Source: Agromyces badenianii (GTDB taxonomy: Bacteria; Actinomycetota; Actinomycetes; Actinomycetales; Microbacteriaceae). Taken from it: 64,000 bases of DNA. The stretch's first letter is position 1. Each line of letters begins with the position of its first letter. The translations under genes were made by a program, and so were the position numbers. The notes under the pieces are model-generated. The model searched no databases. It worked only from the letters and a program-made list of their open reading frames with translations, and was not told the DNA's origin. Below, in pieces: positions 28,542 to 36,313 of the stretch. The stretch spans positions 2,046,001-2,110,000 of the forward strand of contig NZ_CP028913.1 of assembly GCF_003070885.1 (NCBI RefSeq), written 5' to 3'.

Positions 28542-29432
28542 CTACTCCGCCGCGGCGTCGGCGGTCGGCTGGAACCACGGCGGGTACACCGCGACTCGCG
28601 CACGCACGCCCGCGCCGGCGAGCGCGGCACGCACTCGGTCGCGCACCGGGTCGTTCGCGACCGCGATGAGCGCCACGCTGTCGAGCGGCAGGCACTCCCG
28701 CACGAGCAGCTCGGCGCCGTCGAGACCGGATCCGTCGTCTTCGCGGTACAGCCGCTGCAACAGCCGCTGCACATCGGACCACTCCGTCGCCACCGTGGCA
28801 CCGGCGACCGCGGCGTCCGCCTCGCTCACGACGATCGTGCCCGGGGTCTCGGGGTCGCCCGCCTGCGCGCTCGCGAGCGAGCTCACGAAGATCACGAAGT
28901 CGGAAGGCGCGCGCTTGACCGCGTCGTCGTGCAGGCGGGGGTCGGGGGTGGCGGTGCGCACCGCCTCCCAGACATGGGCGTCGGTGGTGAGCAGGAACGG
29001 CACGTAGTCGGCGACCACCGCATCGGTGTCGGCGATCGTGGCGGTGCGCCGGTATTCGCGCGCATGGGGAGCTGCGAGGTCGACGACCGGGACGGCCCCC
29101 GCGGCATCCGCCAGAAGGGCCCCTGCGTCGAGGATCGGCGGGAGGTTGTCGATGTGCGTCACGTGGTAGATGCGCATCGCCTTCAGATCGAGGCGCGGGG
29201 CGTCTGAAGCGATCGCCGGACGCGAGGCGCCGGGCACTCGAGCCGGCGGGCGGCCGCTGCGGGTCGTCGTCGACCGTGCGGAACGTGGCACCGGGGCGGG
29301 CGCGGGCTTCGCCTCCGGTTCCGGCGGCGGGAAGCAGATGGCGCAGAGGCCGTCATCGAAACCGTGTTTGCATTCGTCGGCCAAGAGGAACCCTTCATCG
29401 TGCGGCTCGCGCTCGGGTGCGCAAGAGACCAC
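28542..29432 (-). CDS. DarT-like (DUF4433) ADP-ribosyltransferase domain protein without DarG partner
   Basis: A 296-residue protein. Residues about 87-290 match the DarT/DUF4433 family: IYHVTHIDNLPPILDAGAL (88-106) with His90 in the NAD pocket, the ADYVPFLL strand (141-148) and AELLVRECLP (240-249), whose Glu241 aligns with the catalytic glutamate. DarT toxins ADP-ribosylate thymidine in single-stranded DNA. The N-terminus carries Cys21-x-His23 and Cys30-x2-Cys33, a possible zinc knuckle, then a Pro/Arg-rich linker. The usual HxxR-like and SPMLY segments are altered (TTDAHVWEAV). No macrodomain antitoxin flanks it. Activity is uncertain; a tamed or repair-linked homologue is possible. Confidence 0.7.
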   Translation of the reverse strand: MVSCAPEREPHDEGFLLADECKHGFDDGLCAICFPPPEPEAKPAPAPVPRSARSTTTRSGRPPARVPGASRPAIASDAPRLDLKAMRIYHVTHIDNLPPILDAGALLADAAGAVPVVDLAAPHAREYRRTATIADTDAVVADYVPFLLTTDAHVWEAVRTATPDPRLHDDAVKRAPSDFVIFVSSLASAQAGDPETPGTIVVSEADAAVAGATVATEWSDVQRLLQRLYREDDGSGLDGAELLVRECLPLDSVALIAVANDPVRDRVRAALAGAGVRARVAVYPPWFQPTADAAAE

Positions 29433-29438
29433 CTGTCA

Positions 29439-29444
29439 ACGTTA
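29439..29444 (-). promoter_or_regulatory. -10 box TAACGT, leaderless start of the DarT-like gene
   Basis: TAACGT on the minus strand, 6 nt before the GTG at 29432, so the gene probably has its own leaderless promoter. Confidence 0.45.
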
Positions 29445-29481
29445 CGTCCTTTGGAGGCGTGCCGCTGCACGAACCCCCCAC

Positions 29482-30045
29482 TCAGCGCCCGCCCCAGGCC
29501 ACGGTGTCGCCGTCGATCATGGATTGCTCGGCGCGACGCCGGTCGGCGACGCGGGAATGCTCGTGCTCCATGAGCTCCTGCAGGGCTCCCTGCACGAGCT
29601 CGGGCTTCGGCACGTCTTTCAGCACGAACGGCTGCTCGTGACCCGTGTTGATGCGCACATCGCCCGAGCCGAACGCGCTCTGCCCCCACGTTCGGCGCAC
29701 CGTCACGTCGTAGCCCCGGCTGTGCAGCAGCTCCTGGCGCACCCGCACGAAGACACCGCTGCGCACGATGATGCGCCTCGTGGTGATCGTCGTGCGCCGG
29801 GTGAGCCAGCCGAGGTAGGGCAGGAACGAACCGAGCAGCACGATGAGCACCGCTCCGGCGACGATCGCGAGACCCTGCCAAGGTTCGGGCGCGACACCGA
29901 GCCCGTATGCGGTCGCTCCGGCCACCGCGATGAGCAGCAACGCGGGAATCGTGAGCACGCGCGCATGCCGCCGGACCCGTGCGACGACGCGCTCGGGAGG
30001 CTGCGCCGGCGGCGCGGCCGTTTCGGGTGTCGCGGCAGGCCTCAT
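29482..30045 (-). CDS. PH-domain (DUF304-type) membrane protein
   Basis: A 187-residue protein with two adjacent helices (about residues 30-48 and 58-80). They are followed by TRRTTITTRRIIVRSGVFVRVRQELL, the bacterial PH-domain core that links membrane helices to a beta fold. The C-terminal 30 residues are charged. Function is unknown for the family; a scaffold at the membrane is usually proposed. It starts 6 bp after the birA stop on the same strand, and the same PH-birA order exists in mycobacteria. No good ribosome site is visible, so coupling to birA is likely. Confidence 0.8.
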   Translation of the reverse strand: MRPAATPETAAPPAQPPERVVARVRRHARVLTIPALLLIAVAGATAYGLGVAPEPWQGLAIVAGAVLIVLLGSFLPYLGWLTRRTTITTRRIIVRSGVFVRVRQELLHSRGYDVTVRRTWGQSAFGSGDVRINTGHEQPFVLKDVPKPELVQGALQELMEHEHSRVADRRRAEQSMIDGDTVAWGGR

Positions 30046-30051
30046 AGGTCA

Positions 30052-30972
30052 TTAATACCGCAGGTGCGTGACGTCTCCAGCGGCGACAGACCACGGCTCA
30101 CCGTTCTCACGCTCGATCACGACCAGTCGTCCGTCGGCGTCGAGGCGTTCCGCGCGCCCGAGCAATTCGCGGTCGCCCGGAAGTTCGACCCGGACCTCGC
30201 TGCCGATCGTGCCGCAAAGTGCAGTGACGCGGTCGGCGACACCGCTCGCCGCGGCATCCGCCCCCGAACTCGCGAACGCGTCGAACAGCTCGAGGAAGGT
30301 GGCGAGGTAGTCGGCGAGCACGGCATCGGCATCGGGCCGCTCGCCGGTGACGAGCAGCAGCGAGGTCGACGTGAGCGTGGGCAGGTCGTGCTCGTCGAGC
30401 GTGAGATTGAGGCCGGCGCCGACGATCACGGCTCCGGAATCGGGCAGGAGCTCGGACAGGATGCCGCAGATCTTGTAGCCCGAGACGAGCACGTCGTTCG
30501 GCCACTTCAGTTCGATGTCGACGCCGCCGCTGCCGTCGGGCTGCCCCGATTCCTCGACACGTTCGTTCCGCTTGCGCCGGCGAGTGGATGCCTCGCGGCC
30601 GGCGTCGGGCTCGGGCGACGACGGCTCGGGCGGCTGCAGGTACGGCTCGACCGCTCGGCGCACCGCCTCGGTCATCGCCGCGCCGGCGATGAGCGGGATC
30701 CAGCCGTAGGAGTCGGCCGGGAACGACGCACCCCCGGGGAGCTCCGGTCGCAGCAGCATCGAGATCGCGAGCGTCTTGCCGGTCGGCGCGAGCCACACCC
30801 GCCCGAGTCGACCTCGTCCGCGCGTCTGGTTGTCGGTGACGAGTACCGCGCCGTGACCCCACTCCGCGGCATCCGCCCCGCTCGCAGCCTCACGCAGCTC
30901 GTCGTTCGTCGACCCGGCCTCGGCGAGGAATTCGAACCGTGGCACAGCCGCGCGCGATCGTTCCCAATCCAT
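30052..30972 (-). CDS. birA: Biotin-[acyl-CoA carboxylase] ligase
   Basis: Attaches biotin to the carrier lysine of acyl-CoA carboxylase. The 306-residue enzyme lacks the DNA-binding N-terminus of E. coli BirA. It has AGSTNDEL, TDNQTRGRGRLGRVWLAP (biotinyl-AMP loop), KWPNDVLVSGYKICGIL and VGAGLNL. A charged Pro/Glu/Arg-rich insert of about 36 residues (roughly 112-147) splits the catalytic core before the KWPND motif. It is divergent from accD, whose partner alpha subunit is 7.5 kb downstream. Confidence 0.94.
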   Translation of the reverse strand: MDWERSRAAVPRFEFLAEAGSTNDELREAASGADAAEWGHGAVLVTDNQTRGRGRLGRVWLAPTGKTLAISMLLRPELPGGASFPADSYGWIPLIAGAAMTEAVRRAVEPYLQPPEPSSPEPDAGREASTRRRKRNERVEESGQPDGSGGVDIELKWPNDVLVSGYKICGILSELLPDSGAVIVGAGLNLTLDEHDLPTLTSTSLLLVTGERPDADAVLADYLATFLELFDAFASSGADAAASGVADRVTALCGTIGSEVRVELPGDRELLGRAERLDADGRLVVIERENGEPWSVAAGDVTHLRY

Positions 30973-30978
30973 GCCATC

Positions 30979-30984
30979 ACCCTA
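30979..30984 (-). promoter_or_regulatory. -10 box TAGGGT, leaderless start of birA
   Basis: TAGGGT on the minus strand is 6 nt before the birA ATG. Confidence 0.5.
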
Positions 30985-31134
30985 CCCAGCGGCGGCATCG
31001 CGCGGATCAGCGCCGAAACGGGGCGACGCGGTCGATGCGCCGTGTCCGCCCGCCTCGAGCACATGGCGATAGCCACCAGCCTCGACTCGGTATTTGTAGG
31101 AATCCGTCAAGGAAGTCGGCCAGTTGCTCACCGG

Positions 31135-31140
31135 TAGAGT
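31135..31140 (+). promoter_or_regulatory. -10 box TAGAGT, leaderless start of accD
   Basis: TAGAGT is 7 nt before the accD GTG at 31148. Confidence 0.5.
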
Positions 31141-31147
31141 GAACGGC

Positions 31148-32746
31148 GTGACCGAAGCGACTGACGGCCCCGACCTCTCCACGACCGCCGGCAAGCTCGC
31201 CGACCTCAAGCTGCGCTACCACGAAGCCGTGACGGCCTCGGGCGAGGCGGCCATCGAGAAGCAGCACGCCAAGGGCAAGATGACGGCGCGCGAGCGCATC
31301 GCCGAACTGCTCGACCCGGGCTCCTTCGTCGAGCTCGACGAGTTCGTGCGGCACCGCACCCACGCGTTCGGCATGGAGGCCAAGCGCCCCTACGGCGACG
31401 CCGTCGTGACCGGCACGGGCACCATCCACGGCCGTCAGGTCGCCGTGTACTCGCAGGACTTCACGATCTTCGGCGGCTCGCTCGGCGAGGTCGCAGGCGA
31501 GAAGATCATCAAGGTCATGGAGCTCGCGCTGAAGACCGGCGTGCCGATCATCGGCATCCTGGACTCGGGCGGCGCCCGAATCCAGGAGGGTGTCGTCGCG
31601 CTCGGCAAGTACGGCGAGATCTTCCGCCGCAACACGCAGGCTTCCGGCGTCATCCCGCAGATCTCGATCGTCTGCGGCCCGGCCGCCGGCGGTGCGGTCT
31701 ACTCCCCCGCCCTCACCGACTTCGTCATCATGGTCGACAAGACCAGCCAGATGTTCGTGACCGGCCCCGACGTGATCAAGACCGTCACCGGCGAAGACGT
31801 CGGCATGGAGGAGCTCGGCGGCGCACTGACCCACAACACCGTGTCGGGCGTCGCCCACTACCTCGCGAGCGATGAATCCGACGCGCTCGATTATGCACGC
31901 ACGCTGATCTCGTTCCTGCCCGACAACAACATGACGGATGCCCCGGTCTACGACGCCGAGGCAGAGCTCGAGATCACCGATCAGGACCGACGGCTGAACA
32001 CCGTCATCCCCGATTCGCCGAACCAGCCCTACGACATGCACGCCGTCATCGAGGGCATCGTCGACCACGGCGACTTCCTCGAAGTGCAGCCGCTGTTCGC
32101 CCCGAACATCGTGATCGGCTTCGCCAGGGTCGAGGGCCGCTCGGTCGGCATCATCGCCAACCAGCCGAGCCAGATGGCCGGCACGCTGAACATCGCGGCG
32201 GGCGAGAAGGCCTCTCGCTTCGTGCGCTTCTGCGACGCCTTCTCGATCCCGATCCTCACCCTCGTCGACGTGCCCGGCTACCTGCCGGGCACCGACCAGG
32301 AATGGACGGGCGTCATCCGTCGCGGCGCGAAGCTGCTCTACGCCTACGCCGAGGCGACCGTGCCCCTCGTCACCGTCATCACCCGCAAGGCGTACGGCGG
32401 CGCATACATCGTCATGGGGTCCAAGCAGCTCGGCGCCGACATCAACCTCGCCTGGCCGACCGCCGAGATCGCCGTCATGGGCGGCCAGGGCGCGGTGAAC
32501 ATCCTCTACCGCGGTGAGATCAAGCGCGCCGAAGAGGCGGGCGAAGACGTCGCGGCGGTGCGCACCAAGCTCGCGAACGAGTACACGTACAACGTGGCAT
32601 CGCCGTTCCTCGCCGCCGAACGCGGAGAACTCGACGGGGTCATCGAACCCGCTGCCACGCGCGTCGCGGTCGTCAAGGCGCTGCGTGCGCTCCGCACGAA
32701 GCGAGCGAGCCTGCCGGCGAAGAAGCACGGGAACATCCCGCTGTAG
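31148..32746 (+). CDS. accD: Acyl-CoA (acetyl/propionyl-CoA) carboxylase beta subunit
   Basis: Carboxyltransferase of 532 residues that passes carboxyl from biotin to acetyl- or propionyl-CoA, feeding fatty-acid synthesis. It carries [20 protein letters not shown], the acyl-CoA site [25 protein letters not shown], and the biotin-binding [12 protein letters not shown] with [13 protein letters not shown]. This matches actinobacterial AccD5/PccB. GTG 31148 follows a leaderless promoter; ATG-like codons at 31124 fall inside the promoter. The epsilon subunit gene starts 8 bp after the stop. Confidence 0.95.
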   Translation: MTEATDGPDLSTTAGKLADLKLRYHEAVTASGEAAIEKQHAKGKMTARERIAELLDPGSFVELDEFVRHRTHAFGMEAKRPYGDAVVTGTGTIHGRQVAVYSQDFTIFGGSLGEVAGEKIIKVMELALKTGVPIIGILDSGGARIQEGVVALGKYGEIFRRNTQASGVIPQISIVCGPAAGGAVYSPALTDFVIMVDKTSQMFVTGPDVIKTVTGEDVGMEELGGALTHNTVSGVAHYLASDESDALDYARTLISFLPDNNMTDAPVYDAEAELEITDQDRRLNTVIPDSPNQPYDMHAVIEGIVDHGDFLEVQPLFAPNIVIGFARVEGRSVGIIANQPSQMAGTLNIAAGEKASRFVRFCDAFSIPILTLVDVPGYLPGTDQEWTGVIRRGAKLLYAYAEATVPLVTVITRKAYGGAYIVMGSKQLGADINLAWPTAEIAVMGGQGAVNILYRGEIKRAEEAGEDVAAVRTKLANEYTYNVASPFLAAERGELDGVIEPAATRVAVVKALRALRTKRASLPAKKHGNIPL

Positions 32747-32754
32747 GGAGCGAC

Positions 32755-32985
32755 ATGAGCGACGACATCGACGACCGCGCGGCCGCGCTTCGGTTCGAGA
32801 GCCGAACGGTGACCCCCGACGACGCTGCGGCGGTGACGGCCGTGCTGCTCGCCGCCCTCGACGAGGAAGCGTCGGTCGCGGCATCCGTCGACGAACCCCG
32901 CCGCGACGCCTGGGTGCGCAGCGGCACGGCCATGCGCCGGCCGATCGACGTCGGTCCCGGCCGTTGGGTCCGCACCGGTCGTTGA
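32755..32985 (+). CDS. accE: Acyl-CoA carboxylase epsilon subunit
   Basis: A 76-residue protein with an acidic N-terminus and the short C-terminal signature W-x-RSGTAMRRP...GPGRWVRTG, typical of the actinobacteria-specific epsilon subunits that stabilise and stimulate the carboxylase. GGGAGC precedes the ATG. The gene directly follows accD as in other actinobacteria. Such small genes are often missed. Confidence 0.88.
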   Translation: MSDDIDDRAAALRFESRTVTPDDAAAVTAVLLAALDEEASVAASVDEPRRDAWVRSGTAMRRPIDVGPGRWVRTGR

Positions 32986-32992
32986 CCGGGTG

Positions 32993-33037
32993 GCCTCCGA
33001 CGCCTCGGCTGGCCGAGGACACGGCGTCGTCGGAGGC
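32993..33037 (+). terminator. Nested hairpin after accE
   Basis: Outer arms of 9 bp (GCCTCCGAC / GTCGGAGGC) enclose an inner CTCGGC/GCCGAG stem, 8 bp after the accE stop. It is followed by an A-run, not a T-run, so termination would rely on the stem. Confidence 0.5.
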
Positions 33038-33054
33038 GCAAAAAGGGGCCCCCG

Positions 33055-33080
33055 AAAAAAGGGGGACGAGCGTGTCCCCC
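33055..33080 (-). terminator. Intrinsic terminator of the kinase operon
   Basis: Reading the minus strand: GGGGGAC, a 6-nt loop, GTCCCCC, then six T residues. This is the clearest Rho-independent terminator in the window. It lies about 300 nt after the last minus-strand gene, so that mRNA has a long 3' untranslated part. Confidence 0.75.
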
Positions 33081-33229
33081 GAAATGACGACTTTGCACTC
33101 CTCCACCCGTCGACCAATATTGTCAATGCAGGCTCCACAGGAGTCGCCATCGTCACCGGTCGGGTAACCGATGACAGTTGGGGGCGAGTCAGGGCGATAT
33201 TCGGGTTGTCGCCGTGACTCGGGCTTGAT

Positions 33230-33256
33230 GGGGGGTCGATCTCAGATCGGCCCCCC
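33230..33256. other. 27-nt inverted repeat downstream of the kinase operon
   Basis: Two 13-base arms (GGGGGGTCGATCT and AGATCGGCCCCCC) around one base, one G-T mismatch. It is about 120 bp past the minus-strand stop. It may be an additional terminator or an mRNA-stabilising hairpin. Confidence 0.45.
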
Positions 33257-33377
33257 ACCTTCATGTCCGGCCCTCTTCGCGCAGGACCGGCCGGATTCTC
33301 CGCGTCAGCTCAGGCCGCGTCGACCTGCGCCGACGCTTCGGCCTGGTGCTGTCGCACCGCACGCCGGTCAGAACCGA

Positions 33378-34388
33378 TCACGTCTGCCGCGGGATCTCCA
33401 GCCACAGTTCGACCTCGGGCTCATCGTCTTCGGGGTCGGTTCCCTGCTCCTCCTGCTCGCGCAGGCCCACCACGGTGACCGCGACCGGCGATGCCTCCGC
33501 TGCGGTGCGGACGATGATGCGGTCGGCCGTGGACCCCGATACCGCCTCCGCCACCCTCGACAGCACGCGATCGCGCACCGTCTCATCGAGGTCGTCGATG
33601 CCGCCCTCATCGAGAAGGGTCACCGTGATGCCGCGCGCACGGGCCCGCTGCACCTCGATGCGTACGACGTCGGTCAGCAGCATCCGGCCCCGGATCTCGT
33701 CGCGGATCGCCGCCTCGAGCATGCGGCACTCTGCGCGCTGTTCGTCGGTGAGCGAGCCGTTGCGGTCGGCGATGCGCCGCAGCATCGGGGCTGCGAGTCG
33801 GTTGGTGTGCGCCAGACGCACGCGACCCTCGAAGAGGTGCGCGTCTTGGGCGGCCTGCCATGCGGCGGCCTCTCGCTCGGCCTGGGCGTAGCGTCGGGTC
33901 TCGCGCGCCGCGTTGGCCAGCGCGGTGGTCAGCATGTGCGCGATCGCGACCCAGACCATGCTGCCGATCACGCCCAGTCCGCCGAGCGAGAGCGGCCCGG
34001 CCCACACCACGCTCTGCACGGCGAGGGCGATCACGCCGAGCCACGCCGCGGCCAGCTGCCTGCGGGCGGCAGCGATCGTCATGAGGGTGCCGACCGCGGC
34101 GACGTACCAGGTCGCGTACCCGTTCTCGGCGCCGGGATCGAGCTGGCTCGTCACGAGCAGCGGCAGCACGATGCAGACCGCGAGATCGAACGCCGCGAGC
34201 CAGTCGGGCATGCGCACGCGCTTCGTCGGCCACAGGCTCAGGATCGTCGCCACCGTGTAGAGCAGCAGCGCCACGACCGCCGGCCAGGGTGACGCCGGCA
34301 CGTCGAGGGAATAGACGCCGAGCACGACGTGGTACACCGAGAACAGCGCGCCCAGCACGAGCAGGAGCCAGCGGGGAATGGAGATCAT
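33378..34388 (-). CDS. Membrane protein resembling a degenerate sensor histidine kinase
   Basis: A 336-residue protein with about five hydrophobic helices in the first 170 residues. A helical linker rich in Ala/Arg/Glu and a C-terminal alpha/beta region follow, laid out like a kinase ATPase domain but without N, G1 or G2 boxes. There is no clear phospho-acceptor H-box. The ATG overlaps the stop of the intact kinase gene by 4 nt. The pairing suggests a pseudokinase that modulates its neighbour. I do not recognise a named family. Confidence 0.6.
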   Translation of the reverse strand: MISIPRWLLLVLGALFSVYHVVLGVYSLDVPASPWPAVVALLLYTVATILSLWPTKRVRMPDWLAAFDLAVCIVLPLLVTSQLDPGAENGYATWYVAAVGTLMTIAAARRQLAAAWLGVIALAVQSVVWAGPLSLGGLGVIGSMVWVAIAHMLTTALANAARETRRYAQAEREAAAWQAAQDAHLFEGRVRLAHTNRLAAPMLRRIADRNGSLTDEQRAECRMLEAAIRDEIRGRMLLTDVVRIEVQRARARGITVTLLDEGGIDDLDETVRDRVLSRVAEAVSGSTADRIIVRTAAEASPVAVTVVGLREQEEQGTDPEDDEPEVELWLEIPRQT

Positions 34389-35626
34389 GCGCTGCCCTCC
34401 GCTCCGAGCGGCCACGCGATCGTCACGGTCGTGCCGTGGCCGAGCTGGGATTCGATCCTCGCGATGCCGCCGACGTTCGCCATGCGTTCCTCGATCGAGA
34501 CCCGGAGCCCGAGACGTTCGGCCGGGACCCGTTCGATGTCGAACCCGCGACCGTTGTCGGCCACCTCGATGACGCAGCCGCCCGCCCGTACCCCCCGGAT
34601 GCGCAGCTCGCGTCTCGTCGAGAGTCCCGAGTCGTCGGCATGCTGCAGACTGTTCACCATCGCCTGCACCGCCGCACTGTAGAGCCCTTCCATAGCCTCC
34701 ACCGGCAGCTCGACGCCGCCGGCGTTCACCACCCGCACGGTGAACGGCGTGTTGAAGGTCGTGAGCGCCGCACGCAGCCGCCGCACGAGCACCGGCAGTC
34801 CGACCCGGTCGAACGCGCGCGGTCCGGTCGCCCCGGCTTCATCGAGGCGCTGCACGGCATCGCGGGCCATCCGGGCCGCCAGGTGCTCTGCTTCGGGCGA
34901 GGTGGCGGCCGCGGCGGAGAGCAGCGTCGTGAGCACGCTGTCGTGCACGAGCGCGTCGACCTTGACGCGTTCGATCTCGTTCGCGTGCTGCCGAGCGGCG
35001 ACGTCGTAACGCTGCAACGCGGCCTCCTGCGCTGAGTCCACCGATTCGGCGGCCTGGCGCAGCATCGTGATGATCGCGAGCACGACGACGCCCAGCACGA
35101 CCGCGTACAGCGCGTCGAGCACCGCCAGCAGCGGCCCCGCGTCGCCGCCGGCGGGCAGGAGCCGGATGGTGCCGTAGATGGCCGGCACGACGAGCGTGTA
35201 CACACCGGCCCAGACCGGCAGGACTGCGATGACGGCCGCCGTCGTCGCGACCGTGCAGAGGTAGTACAGCCACGGCGCGCTGCCGTCGAGGGCGGCCGGG
35301 TCGGCGACGAGGAACGGCCACGACACGAGCGCGAGCACGTACAGTGCAGCGAACCCGAGGCACGCCGCGCGTACCGCCACCTTCGTGACGGTGGCCACGG
35401 CGAGCGCGACGATCGCGCCGTACAGCACCGCCATCAGGGCGGCCCCGGCGCCTGGCACGAGCGCGCCGGCCTGCTCGAGGGCCACTGGCACGGTCTGCGC
35501 GCCGAAGACGAGCCCGAAGAGGCCGACGGCACGACCGGCAACGGTTTCGACCTGTGCACGGGTCACGGTGGCCCGGCGACGCGCGAGGCGCGTCACCCGC
35601 CAGTCAACGGCCGGCATCTCCGCCAT
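34385..35626 (-). CDS. Sensor histidine kinase (NarL-system type)
   Basis: A kinase of 413 residues. Six or so hydrophobic helices fill the first 190, then a helical segment leads to ALVHDSVLTTLLSA (His at about 228), the H-box of LuxR/NarL-partner kinases with the adjacent Asp. The HATPase domain has NSLQHA (N box), VADNGRGFD (G1) and GHGTTVTIAWPL near the end. It overlaps the response-regulator stop by 23 nt with the chosen ATG 35626; ATG 35617 is an alternative. The signal it senses through its membrane part is unknown. Confidence 0.85.
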   Translation of the reverse strand: MAEMPAVDWRVTRLARRRATVTRAQVETVAGRAVGLFGLVFGAQTVPVALEQAGALVPGAGAALMAVLYGAIVALAVATVTKVAVRAACLGFAALYVLALVSWPFLVADPAALDGSAPWLYYLCTVATTAAVIAVLPVWAGVYTLVVPAIYGTIRLLPAGGDAGPLLAVLDALYAVVLGVVVLAIITMLRQAAESVDSAQEAALQRYDVAARQHANEIERVKVDALVHDSVLTTLLSAAAATSPEAEHLAARMARDAVQRLDEAGATGPRAFDRVGLPVLVRRLRAALTTFNTPFTVRVVNAGGVELPVEAMEGLYSAAVQAMVNSLQHADDSGLSTRRELRIRGVRAGGCVIEVADNGRGFDIERVPAERLGLRVSIEERMANVGGIARIESQLGHGTTVTIAWPLGAEGSA

Positions 35627-36311
35627 CGTCGAGCCCGGGGAGGATCCCATCCTCGACGGCACGGCGCAACAGGTCGACCTTGGTCGGCGCAGGGCGCCTG
35701 ACCTCGATGTACTTCGCCCGGATGCGGTCGAGGTACTCGCGCGCGGTCGAGTGCGCGATGCCGAGCTGCGCCGCGACGAGCTTCAGCGGCAGTCCCGAGG
35801 CGTACAGGTGCAGCACATCGTGCTCTCGACGCCCGAGCTGCGCCTTCGCGAAGTCGCGGTCGGCCTCGATGGCGCTCGCCCACTCCACGTTGTTGAGCAC
35901 CTCGCCGCCTGCGACCGTGGCGATCGCAGCGACCACCGCCGACATCGGCGAGGCCTTCGGAATCACGCCGGCAGCACCGGCGGCGAGCGCCTCCCGCACG
36001 GCGGCGACGCGGTCGGCGATGCTGTGCACGAGCACCGCACTGCCCGTCGCGAGCACCGTGCGCACGTTCTCGGTCACCGACGACCCGTCGCCGAGCGACA
36101 GGTCGAGCACCACGACATCGCACGAGCGACCGCCGAGCCCCGCGAGCAACTCCGGCACGCTCGCCGCGTCGACCACGACGTTGTATCCGGCCTCGCGGCA
36201 TGCGGCCCGCAGCCCGAGTCGCACGGCCTCATGGTCGTCGACGATCGCGACGGTTGCCGCGTCATCCCCTGCCCCGGCCCGTGCTGCGGTCACGACGTCC
36301 CCCTGTTCCAC
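35604..36311 (-). CDS. LuxR/NarL-family response regulator
   Basis: About 235 residues: a receiver domain with TVAIVDDHEAVRLG, phospho-acceptor Asp in VVLDLSLGDGS, the conserved Lys in GVIPKASP, then a C-terminal helix-turn-helix (LGRREHDVLHLYASGLPLKLVAAQLG...STAREYLDRIRAKY). It is transcribed ahead of the two kinase genes, making a three-gene operon. GTG 36311 sits 6 nt behind a TATCGT box; GTG 36317 is an in-frame alternative. Its target genes cannot be deduced from the window. Confidence 0.88.
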   Translation of the reverse strand: MEQGDVVTAARAGAGDDAATVAIVDDHEAVRLGLRAACREAGYNVVVDAASVPELLAGLGGRSCDVVVLDLSLGDGSSVTENVRTVLATGSAVLVHSIADRVAAVREALAAGAAGVIPKASPMSAVVAAIATVAGGEVLNNVEWASAIEADRDFAKAQLGRREHDVLHLYASGLPLKLVAAQLGIAHSTAREYLDRIRAKYIEVRRPAPTKVDLLRRAVEDGILPGLDDGGDAGR

Positions 36312-36313
36312 GT

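Larger units (their letters stand above)
32986..33377. other. 392-bp intergenic region with three hairpins, no gene seen
   Basis: Between accE and the convergent kinase operon. It contains a nested plus-strand hairpin, a strong minus-strand terminator and a 13-bp stem palindrome, each listed separately. The rest is locally less GC-rich (around 33081-33200). The open frames here (for example 32990-33217) have no ribosome site or family resemblance. Confidence 0.6.

Noticed and set aside
27912-30045. A DarTG toxin-antitoxin pair
   Set aside because: Neither neighbour of the DarT-like gene is a macrodomain protein; they are GtrA-like and PH-domain membrane proteins.
32990-33217. Small ORF after accE
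   Set aside because: No ribosome site, overlaps two hairpins, and no recognisable family.
33171-34292. 373-codon plus-strand frame
   Set aside because: Antisense of the kinase-like gene, low complexity Arg/His/Gly composition, no start signals, no family resemblance.
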